Part shown: piece by piece, positions 8,766 through 15,760 of the stretch
Layout of the letters: each line of letters starts with the position of its first letter
How positions within the stretch are numbered: the first letter of the stretch is position 1
Assembly: GCA_964412845.1 (NCBI GenBank)
Contig: CAYPQM010000157.1
Coordinates: forward strand, 1 to 16,667
Reading direction: 5' to 3'
DNA: 16,667 nt
Origin: JAWWPY01 sp964412845
Lineage (GTDB): Bacteria; Actinomycetota; Actinomycetes; Streptosporangiales; Streptosporangiaceae
Translations under genes and position numbers: made by a program
The notes under the pieces: model-generated
The model's input: only the letters and a program-made list of their open reading frames with translations
Database searches by the model: none
What the model was told of the DNA's origin: nothing

Positions 8766-9695
8766 TCACATGGCACTGCTGGGGCTGGGCTCGCCGTCGG
8801 CCGCCTGCATCAGCCTGCCCCGTCTCGCCGCCGCTTCCTCCTCGTCCGTCTGGCCGAACCGGGCCAGGGCCAGCGCGCAGAGCACGGCCAGGATGAACCC
8901 GAGCACAGCGACCCCGGTGAGACCCCGCCGGGTGTGATCGCCGAGGAACATGACGCCCACGATGGCCGGCGGGATGGTCTCCACCAGCACGACCAAGGCG
9001 GTCGCCACCGTCACGCTGCCGCCTTCCAGCGCGGTCGCGTACAACATGAAGGACACGATCCCGGCCGCGGCGAGCGCGTAAGCGGCCGGATCGCGGACCA
9101 GTTCCTGCGGCGAGAACCCGGTCAGCACCCGCGCCGCGACGGCCAGCACACCGTAGCCAAGGCCCGCGACCGCCCCGAGGACCGGCGTGCGGAGCGGGTC
9201 CCGCAGCCGCGAGGCGGCCACGCCGAGCACGGCGATGCCCGCGACGGCCACGATCAGGGCCAGCTTGAACTGCGGGCTGACGCCGGTCGCCCCCTCGGCG
9301 CCCGCTGACGACCCGAGCAGCCCCACCCCGGCGATGACCCCGGCCACCGCCAGCCACTCGCGCCACGCGAGCTCAACGTGGATCATCCAGGCCGCAAACA
9401 CGGCGGTGACGGCCAGGTTCGCGGCGATCATGGCCTGCACGGCGAACAGCGGCATCCGGCGCAGGGCGACGAGCTGGGCCACGAACCCGAGAGTGTCGAG
9501 GCCGAGGCTGGCCACGAAGCGCCATTGGTGCAGCAAGCGCACGATAAGACCGGGGTCGACACCGCCCAGAGCCGTCGCTGGCTGGCTGCCGTTCGCCGGG
9601 CGGCGGCTGGCCACACGCACGGCCACTGCCTGCATGACCGCAGCAACCCCGTAACAGAGGGCGGCCACCACCGCGGCCACCAGACTGGCCAACAC
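8766..9695 (-). CDS. Multi-pass membrane protein, DMT/EamA-like
   Basis: About 309 residues with 9-10 hydrophobic segments, starting with VLASLVAAVVAALCYGVAAV and ending with LTGVAVLGFILAVLCALALA, then a charged cytoplasmic-looking tail (QTDEEEAAARRGR). The layout of two similar halves of short helices resembles drug/metabolite transporters (DMT), and the first helix resembles actinobacterial 'DMT family transporter' proteins. The substrate is unknown. I place the start at GTG 9695: the hydrophobic helix begins immediately there, and TAGGGT (a TAnnnT -10-like box) ends seven bases upstream, which would make the mRNA leaderless; AGGG in the same stretch could instead act as a ribosome-binding site. 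An in-frame ATG at 9752 would add 19 polar residues. Confidence 0.75.
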   Translation of the reverse strand: MLASLVAAVVAALCYGVAAVMQAVAVRVASRRPANGSQPATALGGVDPGLIVRLLHQWRFVASLGLDTLGFVAQLVALRRMPLFAVQAMIAANLAVTAVFAAWMIHVELAWREWLAVAGVIAGVGLLGSSAGAEGATGVSPQFKLALIVAVAGIAVLGVAASRLRDPLRTPVLGAVAGLGYGVLAVAARVLTGFSPQELVRDPAAYALAAAGIVSFMLYATALEGGSVTVATALVVLVETIPPAIVGVMFLGDHTRRGLTGVAVLGFILAVLCALALARFGQTDEEEAAARRGRLMQAADGEPSPSSAM

Positions 9696-9708
9696 ATCTA
9701 TGACCCTA
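9696..9708 (-). promoter_or_regulatory. Possible leaderless -10 box of the DMT-like gene
   Basis: TAGGGT (minus strand, 9708-9703) matches TAnnnT and is followed by seven bases and then the GTG start at 9695. This is the geometry of leaderless actinobacterial transcripts. I see no good -35 box, so the call is tentative. Confidence 0.35.
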
Positions 9709-9800
9709 CGCTGAGCGTTTCCTGAACGGATACCACCGTGCGGCCAGGCCACGGAGGTTCAGCCTCGAATCAGCACTTTCGCGACCAACGTCCAGCTCCA

Positions 9801-10421
9801 TCACCGACCGGCCAGCCAGCCTCCGGCACCATGGCGGAGCAAGTCGGCCCGGGCCGAGTCGGCCCCGGTGAACAGCACGCCCGTCATGCCCAACCGGGCC
9901 GCGCTGGCGACATTGTCGGCCCGGTCGTCGATGAAGATGACCTCGCCGGGCTGGGCGGCCAGCACGGCCAGCGCGCCATTGAAGCACTCCGGATCAGGCT
10001 TGGCCGACTTCAGGGAGCAACTGAAGATCAGGTGCTCGAAATGCGCCGCGACCGGAAGCGCGCCGACCGCCTCGGCGACGTCGGCCGGCGCGTTGGACAG
10101 CAGCGCGAGCCGGCGTCCGGCCGAAGCCAGGTCCTTGATGAGGGCCACGGTGCCCGGCTGCAGGTGCATCCAGGAAGCCACGTCCAACCGGGCCAGCTCG
10201 GCGACCTGGGCCTCGTCGAACGAGCGCCCGAGGTGACCTGCCACGTGCTGCCAGAAGCTCGTCTCGTCCAGTACCGCGCGGTCATAGTCGAGGCGGTACG
10301 GCCAGTACGCGGCACCGAACTCCGCCGCGGTGCAGCCGGCGGCCCGGGCCAGCAATGCCAGGTCCCCCTTGGGCTGCGGGTAGCAGATCACACCCCCGAA
10401 GTCGAACAACACCCAGGTCAT
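9801..10421 (-). CDS. HAD-superfamily hydrolase, subfamily IA-like
   Basis: A 206-residue HAD phosphohydrolase-like protein. Motif I is LFDFGGVI with the nucleophile Asp7; motif II is LLSN (Ser109); motif III has Lys141 in SAKPDPECF; motif IV is IFIDDRADN (Asp165/Asp166). The helical cap between about residues 15 and 85 is the short subfamily-IA type. In motif I the usual second Asp (+2) is Gly, as in YihX-like and related family members. The substrate cannot be told. ATG 10421 has GGGAG five bases upstream. It follows uvrB after 62 bases containing a hairpin, so it may be partly insulated from uvrB transcription. Confidence 0.88.
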   Translation of the reverse strand: MTWVLFDFGGVICYPQPKGDLALLARAAGCTAAEFGAAYWPYRLDYDRAVLDETSFWQHVAGHLGRSFDEAQVAELARLDVASWMHLQPGTVALIKDLASAGRRLALLSNAPADVAEAVGALPVAAHFEHLIFSCSLKSAKPDPECFNGALAVLAAQPGEVIFIDDRADNVASAARLGMTGVLFTGADSARADLLRHGAGGWLAGR

Positions 10422-10457
10422 GCCTGCTCCCTCAGGGAAACATCGGCCAGCGCGGAA

Positions 10458-10477
10458 CCCGCCCGGAGGGGGGCGGG
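10458..10477 (-). terminator. GC hairpin downstream of uvrB
   Basis: CCCGCCC (10458-10464) and GGGCGGG (10471-10477) form a perfect 7-bp stem with a 6-base loop, seven bases beyond the uvrB stop. It is probably a T-less actinobacterial terminator or an attenuator before the HAD gene. The plus strand here (10465-10480) is also very G-rich, with several G-runs. Confidence 0.55.
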
Positions 10478-10483
10478 CGGTGC

Positions 10484-12595
10484 TCAGACTCCGGCGGCCT
10501 GCATGCCGCGCAACTCCGCCTTGAGGTCCTTGATCTCGTCGCGGTACCTGGCCGCTACCTCGAACTGCAGTTCGGCCGCGGCCGCGTGCATCTGATCAGT
10601 GAGTTCCTGGATCAAGGCGATCAGGTCACCGCGCGCCTCACTGCCCCCCGCGCCGGGGGTCGCGCTGGCGGCCCGCGCCCGGGAGGACAGGCCGGGCACG
10701 GGCGTCTTGCCCCGGCTCTGCTGGCGGCCGCCGCCGCCGATCAGCTGCGCCGTGTCCGCGTCCTCGCGGACAAGCTGGTCGAGGATGTCGGCAATCCGCT
10801 TGCGCAGCGGCGTGGGATCAATGCCGTGCGCCACGTTGTAAGCGACCTGCTTGTCTCGCCGCCGGTTTGTCTCGTCGATGGCCCGCTGCATGGACGGCGT
10901 CACCTTGTCGGCGTACATGTGAACCTGGCCGGAGACATTGCGCGCGGCCCGCCCGATGGTCTGGATCAGCGAGGTGCCCGAGCGCAGGAACCCTTCCTTG
11001 TCCGCGTCCAGGATGGCGACCAGCGACACCTCGGGCAGGTCGAGCCCCTCCCGGAGCAGGTTGATCCCGACCAGCACGTCGTACTCGCCTATCCGCAGCT
11101 CACGCAGCAACTCCACCCGCCGCAGCGTGTCAACCTCGCTGTGCAGGTAACGGGCCCGGATGCCCAGCTCCAGCAGGTAATCGGTGAGATCCTCGGACAT
11201 CTTCTTGGTGAGCGTGGTGACCAGCACCCGCTCTGACCGGTCCGCCCGCTCCCTGATCTCGTGCACCAGGTCGTCGATCTGCCCCTTGGTCTGCTTGACG
11301 ATCACCTGGGGGTCGATGAGCCCGGTCGGCCTGATCACCTGCTCAACGACGTCTCCGCCGACCCGCTGCAGCTCGTAGGGACCAGGGGTCGCGGACAGGT
11401 ACACCGTCTGACCGATCCGCTCGCCGAACTCGTCCCAGGTGAGCGGCCGGTTATCGATCGCGCTCGGCAGCCGGAACCCGTGGTCGACCAGCGTCCGCTT
11501 GCGTGACACGTCCCCCTCGTACATGGCGCCGATCTGCGGCACCGTGCTGTGTGACTCGTCGATGACGAGCAGGAAGTCCTCGGGGAAGTAGTCGAGCAGC
11601 GTGTTCGGCGGGCTGCCCGGCTCGCGGCCGTCAATGTGCCGCGAGTAGTTCTCGATCCCCGAGCAACTGCCCACCTGTCGGAGCATCTCGATGTCATAGG
11701 CCGTCCGCATGCGCAGCCGCTGTGCCTCCAGCAGGCTGCCCGCCCGCTCCAGCTCGGCGAGGCGCCCGGCCAGCTCGGCCTCGATGCCGGCGATCGCCCG
11801 CTCCATCCGCTCCGGCCCGGCGACGTAGTGCGAGGCCGGGAAGATGTACAGCTCGTCGTCCTCACTGATCACTTCACCGGTCAGCGGGTGCAGCGTCATC
11901 AGCCGTTCGATCTCGTCACCGAACATCTCGATCCGGACAGCCAGTTCCTCGTAGACCGGGATGATCTCGATGGTGTCCCCCCGCACCCGGAAGGTGCCCC
12001 GGGTGAAGGCCAGGTCGTTACGCGTGTACTGCATGCCGACCAGCTGCCGGAGCAGCGCGTCCCGCTCGATGACGCCGCCGATCCGCAGCCTGACCATCCG
12101 GTCCACGTACTCCTGGGGCGTGCCCAGCCCGTAGATGCAGGAGACGGACGCGACGACGATCGTGTCCCGGCGGGTGAGCAGCGAGTTGGTCGCGGAATGC
12201 CGCAGCCGCTCCACCTCGTCGTTGATCGAGGAGTCCTTCTCGATGTAGGTGTCCGTCTGCGGGACATACGCCTCGGGCTGGTAGTAGTCGTAGTACGAGA
12301 CGAAGTACTCGACCGCGTTGTTGGGCAGCATCTCCCGCAGTTCGTTCGCGAACTGCGCGGCCAGGGTCTTGTTGGGCAGCATGACCAGGGTCGGTCGCTG
12401 CAGCCGCTCGGTCAGCCACGCCACTGTGGCCGTCTTCCCGGTGCCGGTCGCCCCCAGCAGCACGGTGTCCTTCGTCCCGCTGGTGATCCGGCGCTCGATC
12501 TCGGCGATGGCCCGTGGCTGGTCCCCCGACGGCACCATCTCCGTGATCACCTCGAATGGTGCCACGCGTCGCTGCAGATCGCTTACCGGCCGCAC
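10484..12595 (-). CDS. uvrB: UvrABC excinuclease subunit B
   Basis: A 703-residue UvrB, the helicase-like damage-verification subunit of nucleotide excision repair that takes DNA from UvrA and recruits UvrC. Walker A is GATGTGKT at residues 48-55. The damage-probing beta-hairpin region is the Tyr-rich YYDYYQPEAYVPQTDTYIEK at about 101-120, and the DESH box lies at 346-349. A C-terminal UVR domain (QFEVAARYRDEIKDLK) binds UvrC, after a Gly/Ser/Arg-rich linker common in actinomycetes. GTG 12595 is preceded by GGAGG nine bases upstream. I see no actinobacterial LexA box (GAAC-N4-GTTC) in the 260 bases upstream. Confidence 0.97.
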   Translation of the reverse strand: MRPVSDLQRRVAPFEVITEMVPSGDQPRAIAEIERRITSGTKDTVLLGATGTGKTATVAWLTERLQRPTLVMLPNKTLAAQFANELREMLPNNAVEYFVSYYDYYQPEAYVPQTDTYIEKDSSINDEVERLRHSATNSLLTRRDTIVVASVSCIYGLGTPQEYVDRMVRLRIGGVIERDALLRQLVGMQYTRNDLAFTRGTFRVRGDTIEIIPVYEELAVRIEMFGDEIERLMTLHPLTGEVISEDDELYIFPASHYVAGPERMERAIAGIEAELAGRLAELERAGSLLEAQRLRMRTAYDIEMLRQVGSCSGIENYSRHIDGREPGSPPNTLLDYFPEDFLLVIDESHSTVPQIGAMYEGDVSRKRTLVDHGFRLPSAIDNRPLTWDEFGERIGQTVYLSATPGPYELQRVGGDVVEQVIRPTGLIDPQVIVKQTKGQIDDLVHEIRERADRSERVLVTTLTKKMSEDLTDYLLELGIRARYLHSEVDTLRRVELLRELRIGEYDVLVGINLLREGLDLPEVSLVAILDADKEGFLRSGTSLIQTIGRAARNVSGQVHMYADKVTPSMQRAIDETNRRRDKQVAYNVAHGIDPTPLRKRIADILDQLVREDADTAQLIGGGGRQQSRGKTPVPGLSSRARAASATPGAGGSEARGDLIALIQELTDQMHAAAAELQFEVAARYRDEIKDLKAELRGMQAAGV

Positions 12596-12833
12596 GCCAC
12601 CACTCCTCCCCCGCCGCTAAGTACCGGGCAGATCCGCCCGTGACCCACGGTGGGTGTCAACTCCGCTATCTGCCCACTGTATTTCCAGGGTCCGACAAGA
12701 TGGCACCGCGGCAGATTCCGCGGGTATGGCACAAGAATGTAGGTGACCGGTGGGTAGCTTCGGCTGGCCGGGGCTGTCTGAGTGTGGTGCCCGTCCGGAC
12801 GTGTCCGGCGCGGCCCAGCTCGCGCAGGGAGGT
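12596..12833. other. uvrB upstream region
   Basis: About 240 bases without a gene I can support. On the minus strand it has a perfect TTGACA (12660-12655) but no good -10 box at the right distance. Two small hairpins follow it in the direction of uvrB: ACCCA/TGGGT at 12643-12655 and CGGGC/GCCCG at 12625-12640. It also holds the palindrome CGTCCGGACG (12792-12801) and the left copy of a diverged direct repeat (12756-12820). The real uvrB promoter is unclear. Confidence 0.4.
12756..12820. repeat. Diverged direct repeat, left copy
   Basis: AGCTT, one base, GGCTGGCC, six bases, GTCTGAGTG, then GCGGCCCA and CTC. The same words in the same order occur at 14072-14128 (there without the extra base and with an 8-base shorter gap before GCGGCCCA). 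The two copies flank the membrane-protein/regulator pair. I read this as a relic of a duplication or insertion; it is unproven. Confidence 0.45.
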
Positions 12834-12861
12834 GATCAGGCCGCCGGGCGGCGGCCTGATC
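12834..12861 (-). terminator. Strong terminator hairpin of the membrane-protein/regulator unit
   Basis: A perfect inverted repeat: GATCAGGCCGCC at 12834-12845, loop GGGC, GGCGGCCTGATC at 12850-12861. It begins one base after the regulator's stop codon (TAA, 12865-12863). The 12-bp stem makes it the clearest terminator candidate besides the rpsA one. It may work on both strands, shielding uvrB from read-through. Confidence 0.75.
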
Positions 12862-12862
12862 A

Positions 12863-13162
12863 TTACAGGCCGCCGAGCAGGTCGCGCAGTGCCTGGGTGT
12901 AGGTGCCGAGTGCCGTGCGGCCGTGGCCGGTGAGAGCGACCGTGGTGATGGACACGGCCCCGTTGCGAGTTTTCTCGCTGCTGATGTAATCGGCGTCTTC
13001 GAGCTTGCGCAGGTGGATGATCAGGTTGCCGGGGGTGAGCCCGATCATGTCCTGCAGGCGGGTGAAGGACAGCGTGTCGCCGTCGGGCAGTGCCGCCAGC
13101 GTCGCGACGATCTTCAGCCGGGTGGGGACGTGGATCAGCGGGTCGAGCTCGTCGGTGGTCAC
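12863..13162 (-). CDS. Winged-helix transcriptional regulator (MarR/ArsR-like, HTH_34 type)
   Basis: A 100-residue one-domain regulator. The sequence DPLIHVPTRLKIVATLAALPDG begins the fold, followed by LSFTRLQDMIGLTPGNLIIHLRKLEDADYI, a helix-turn-helix with recognition helix around NLIIHLRKLE, then the wing (SEKTRNGAVSITTVALTGHGR) and a C-terminal dimer helix. This matches the small 'winged helix DNA-binding' regulators that usually control the adjacent gene. GTG 13162 overlaps the stop of the membrane-protein gene as GTGA; upstream in-frame starts would overlap that gene by about 90 bases and add unrelated residues. No ligand domain is visible. Its likely operators are the three dyads at 13840-13913. 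Confidence 0.88.
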   Translation of the reverse strand: MTTDELDPLIHVPTRLKIVATLAALPDGDTLSFTRLQDMIGLTPGNLIIHLRKLEDADYISSEKTRNGAVSITTVALTGHGRTALGTYTQALRDLLGGL

Positions 13163-13821
13163 GGACGGACGACGCTGCGGTGCTGCTGCCAGACCTTGAA
13201 CGCGGCAGCACCCAGGCATACGGCGCTCAGGCCGATGCCCATGATCAGCCACGCGCCGGCCGGGCCGCCGAAGCCGGCGACCGCGGCGATGAGGGCGATA
13301 GCCAGGGTGATGCCGGCCGTGAGCCAGTCTCGCCGTGCTGCCGAGGTGGCCGCGCCGACCAGGCCGACGATCATCAGCGGCGCGCTGGCCGGATACAGCG
13401 CCCAGACCGGGTGGCTTGCGGAGGCGTGGTACAGCGGCGCCGTGACCGCGTACGCGGCGACCCAGGCCACCAGCATGACGCCGATCCAGGCCTGCCTCTT
13501 GCGCTGGGCTGGCCCGCTGACGCCGGCGCCCGCGCGCTTGAGCGCCCAGACGCTCCAGACGATGTTGATGGCCACCAGCGCGAAGATGACGGCCACGAGC
13601 CCGCCAGGGGGCGCGGAGTAGGGGTCATGGCCGCGCACCGACCGCCAGTAGCCGCCGAAGACGACGAGGACGAAGGCCGCCCGGTAGACCCACAGCAGCG
13701 GCGGGCCGGGCGAGAACCTGCGGCGTGCCTGCACGGTGGCCTGGTCCAGCAGGGCGGCGGCCTGCTGGGGGTCGAAGTTGCCGCCGTTGTCGGCGGTGGT
13801 GGTGTCGGGTGTGTGGTTCAC
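13159..13821 (-). CDS. Six-helix membrane protein of unknown function
   Basis: A 220-residue integral membrane protein I cannot assign to a named family. A 40-residue polar N-terminus (rich in Thr, Asp and Gln, then ARRRF) precedes six hydrophobic segments at about residues 43-60, 74-94, 111-131, 141-160, 165-185 and 189-210; the C-terminal tail is basic (KVWQQHRSVVRP). No catalytic motif, signal peptide or transporter signature is evident. GTG 13821 has AAGGAGG ending four bases upstream. It is the first gene of a two-gene unit with the winged-helix regulator, whose start overlaps its stop. Such regulator/membrane-protein pairs are often under their own repression, which the triple operator supports. 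Confidence 0.85.
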   Translation of the reverse strand: MNHTPDTTTADNGGNFDPQQAAALLDQATVQARRRFSPGPPLLWVYRAAFVLVVFGGYWRSVRGHDPYSAPPGGLVAVIFALVAINIVWSVWALKRAGAGVSGPAQRKRQAWIGVMLVAWVAAYAVTAPLYHASASHPVWALYPASAPLMIVGLVGAATSAARRDWLTAGITLAIALIAAVAGFGGPAGAWLIMGIGLSAVCLGAAAFKVWQQHRSVVRP

Positions 13822-13839
13822 GGTGCCTCCTTCGATCGG

Positions 13840-13854
13840 CTTTATGCCATAAAG
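13840..13854. promoter_or_regulatory. Operator site 1 of the membrane-protein/regulator unit
   Basis: CTTTATGCCATAAAG, a perfect 6-bp dyad with a 3-base centre. It lies 18 bases upstream of the GTG at 13821 and overlaps the proposed -10 box. Confidence 0.65.
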
Positions 13855-13882
13855 TAGACTCTGCTTTACGGCGCAAAGTCAA
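13853..13882 (-). promoter_or_regulatory. Probable promoter of the membrane-protein/regulator unit
   Basis: On the minus strand TTGACT (13882-13877) and TCTACT (13858-13853) are 18 bases apart; TACTTT two bases further is an alternative -10. The -35 box overlaps operator site 2 and the -10 box overlaps site 1, as expected for repression by occlusion. Confidence 0.55.
13864..13878. promoter_or_regulatory. Operator site 2 of the membrane-protein/regulator unit
   Basis: CTTTACGGCGCAAAG, the same 15-bp layout as site 1 with one mismatched pair in the arms. It starts 24 bases from site 1 and overlaps the -35 box. Confidence 0.6.
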
Positions 13883-13898
13883 GGGCTGGGCCGAAGAA

Positions 13899-13913
13899 CT
13901 TTATGACGTAAAG
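13899..13913. promoter_or_regulatory. Operator site 3 of the membrane-protein/regulator unit
   Basis: CTTTATGACGTAAAG, one mismatched pair in the arms. It starts 35 bases from site 2, one helical turn more than the site 1-2 distance, and lies upstream of the -35 box. Confidence 0.6.
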
Positions 13914-14126
13914 TCAGGCGGCGAGCCGGCCACGAGACGGGGCCGGCCAGGAGCCTCAGGATCCCCGGCAGCCCGGTACCCGCCTGCGCTCCAGAAGGCC
14001 CGTGATCAGACCGTCAGCTCACGGCGGACCTGCTTGGCTGCCAGACGGCCACCGCGGGTGGCTGGCGGGCAAGCTTGGCTGGCCTGGATGGTCTGAGTGC
14101 GTGCTGTGGCCAGGGAGCGGCCCAAC
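13914..14126. other. coaE downstream gap
   Basis: The gap between coaE and the membrane-protein gene is 305 bases in all; besides the three operators it holds no gene I can support. Several hairpins could end coaE transcription: GCCACC/GGTGGC around 14048-14062, CCGTGA/TCACGG around 14000-14025, and the distant pair TCAGACC near 14006 with GGTCTGA at 14090-14096. The right copy of the diverged direct repeat (14072-14128) abuts the coaE stop. Confidence 0.4.
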
Positions 14127-14128
14127 TC
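14072..14128. repeat. Diverged direct repeat, right copy
   Basis: AGCTT, GGCTGGCC, six bases, GTCTGAGTG, then GCGGCCCA and CTC, as in the left copy at 12756-12820, about 1.3 kb away. The last bases overlap the coaE stop codon. Confidence 0.45.
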
Positions 14129-14762
14129 AGTTCCGCCGGGCCAGTGCGAGCCGCCGCAGCTCGCCCCACAGCTCGCCGACCTCGCGGTCCAGCTCGGCCA
14201 GCGAACCCGAGTTATCCACCACCATCGTGGCGATGGCGAGCCGCTGCTCCCGGCTCGCCTGCGCTTCCATCCGGGCGGCAGCCTGCTCCCGGGTCATGCC
14301 ACGATCTCGCAGCAGCCGTTCGGCCTGGACCCGCGGCGCCGTGTCCACCACCACGACCAGGTCGTAGAGGTCAGCCAGGTTGTTCTCAGCGAGCAGCGGC
14401 ACCACCTGGACCACGATCGCGCCTGCTGGCACGGCCTGCTCCAGCTCCAGCATGCGCTCCCGGACCCGGGGGTGCACGATCGAGTTGAGCCTGCTGCGCA
14501 AGGCCTCATCGGCGAACACCATGTCGCCGAGCCGGTCCCGGTCCAGGGTGCCGTCGGAGCGGAGAATCCCGGGCCCGAAAGCATTGACCACCTCGGCCAG
14601 GCCGGCCGTCCCTGGCGCGACGACCTCCCGGGCGATCACGTCGGCGTCGAGCAGCACGGCGCCCTGGGCGGCGAGCCGGCTGGCCACCTCGCTCTTGCCC
14701 GAGCCGATCCCGCCGGTGAGGCCAACCCTCAGCGATCGCACGTCCTCAGCGTAACGGGTCAT
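14127..14762 (-). CDS. coaE: Dephospho-CoA kinase
   Basis: A 211-residue CoaE, which phosphorylates dephospho-CoA at the ribose 3'-hydroxyl in the last step of coenzyme A synthesis. The P-loop GGIGSGKS is at residues 17-24, followed by the family motifs LLDADVIAREVVAPGTAGL, IVHPRVRERM and VVPLLAENN, and the lid-like RLLRDRGMTREQAAARMEAQ. It is the single-domain form, not the longer mycobacterial form with a C-terminal extension. ATG 14762 overlaps the OTC stop as ATGA; GTG 14741 (just before SLRVGLTGG) is an alternative. coaE near rpsA and uvrB is the usual actinobacterial order, here interrupted on both sides. Confidence 0.95.
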   Translation of the reverse strand: MTRYAEDVRSLRVGLTGGIGSGKSEVASRLAAQGAVLLDADVIAREVVAPGTAGLAEVVNAFGPGILRSDGTLDRDRLGDMVFADEALRSRLNSIVHPRVRERMLELEQAVPAGAIVVQVVPLLAENNLADLYDLVVVVDTAPRVQAERLLRDRGMTREQAAARMEAQASREQRLAIATMVVDNSGSLAELDREVGELWGELRRLALARRN

Positions 14763-15760
14763 CCGCCGAGGGTCGCGATCATGATCGACTTGATGGTATG
14801 CATGCGGTTCTCGGCCTGCTCGAACACGATCGAGTGGCCCGACTCGAACACCTCGTCGGTGACCTCAAGCGCGTCGAGCCCGGTGGCGGTGAAGATCTCC
14901 TCGCCGACCTGGGTGCCGCGGTCATGGAACGCGGGCAGGCAGTGCATGAACTTCACCTCCGGGTTCCCGGTCGCCCGCACCATGTCCATGGTGATCTGGT
15001 AATCGCGGAGCAAGGCGATCCGCTCCGGCCACAGCGCCGCTGGCTCACCCAGCGAAAGCCATACGTCCGTGTAGAGGAAGTCGGCGCCGCGCACCCCCTC
15101 CTTGACATCCTCGGTGCAGGAGATCCTGGCCCCGGTCTGCTCGGCGATCCGCTGCGCCGCCTGGATCACCGCATCGGTGTTCCACAGTTGCCGTGGTGCG
15201 ACCATCCGGACGTCCATGCCCATCATCGCCCCGGCGACCAGCAGCGAGTTCCCTACGTTGTTGCGGGCGTCGCCACAGAACGCGAACACGATCTCGGCGT
15301 CCGGCTTGCGGCTGTGCTCACGCATCGTCAGCATGTCGCAGAGCGACTGGGTGGGATGCCACTCATCGGTCAGCCCGTTCCACACCGGCACCCCGGCAGA
15401 GCGGCCCAGAATCTCGACGTTCTCCTGGGCTGAGCCGCGGTACTCAATGCCGTCGTACAGCCGCCCCAGCACGCGCGCGGTGTCCTTGACCGATTCCTTG
15501 TACCCGAGATGCGAGCCGGCCGGGTCAAGGTAGCTGACCTGTGCGCCCTGGTCGTAGGCAGCTACCTCGAATGAGCAGCGGGTGCGGGTGGACGTCTTCT
15601 CAAAGATGAGCGCGATGTTCTTGCCGTGCAGTCGGGGCCGCTCGGTGCCCGCCCGCTTCGCCTGTTTCAGGTCGGCGGCCATTTCCAGTAGGAACTTCCA
15701 TTCCTGCGGCGTGAAGTCCAGTTCCTTGAGGAAGTTACGGGCAGCCAGGTGCACAGCCAT
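14759..15760 (-). CDS. Ornithine carbamoyltransferase, catabolic/ArcB-like
   Basis: A 333-residue OTC, catalysing carbamoyl phosphate + ornithine to citrulline or, in the arginine deiminase pathway, the reverse. The carbamoyl-phosphate motif STRTR is at 57-61, HPTQ at 135-138 and the catalytic HCLP at 273-276. The overall length and the blocks EKTSTRTRCSFEVAAYDQGA and VFESGHSIVFEQAENRMHTI resemble ArcB and E. coli ArgF, not the roughly 310-residue ArgF common in actinomycetes. ATG 15760 gives the family N-terminus (AARNFLKELDF); GTG 15772 is possible. No arcA or arcC is in the window, so the direction is not proven. It lies between rpsA and coaE, overlapping coaE by four bases. Confidence 0.92.
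   Translation of the reverse strand: MAVHLAARNFLKELDFTPQEWKFLLEMAADLKQAKRAGTERPRLHGKNIALIFEKTSTRTRCSFEVAAYDQGAQVSYLDPAGSHLGYKESVKDTARVLGRLYDGIEYRGSAQENVEILGRSAGVPVWNGLTDEWHPTQSLCDMLTMREHSRKPDAEIVFAFCGDARNNVGNSLLVAGAMMGMDVRMVAPRQLWNTDAVIQAAQRIAEQTGARISCTEDVKEGVRGADFLYTDVWLSLGEPAALWPERIALLRDYQITMDMVRATGNPEVKFMHCLPAFHDRGTQVGEEIFTATGLDALEVTDEVFESGHSIVFEQAENRMHTIKSIMIATLGG

Noticed and set aside
12666..13211. A 181-codon minus-strand frame overlapping the winged-helix regulator and running into the uvrB upstream region
   Set aside because: Its first part is the shadow of the regulator in another frame, and the tail reads through the terminator palindrome. Only the faint ELGR similarity between the two repeat copies is of interest.
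13725..14096. Plus-strand open frames across the coaE-membrane-protein gap
   Set aside because: They are Arg/Pro/Trp-rich, cross the operators and have no domain or ribosome-binding site. I treat the gap as non-coding.
15441..15547. Considered whether repeated hexamers elsewhere or a CRISPR-like array exist in the window
   Set aside because: No regularly spaced identical repeats with unique spacers were found; the only tandem repeat is the serine tract in rpsA.
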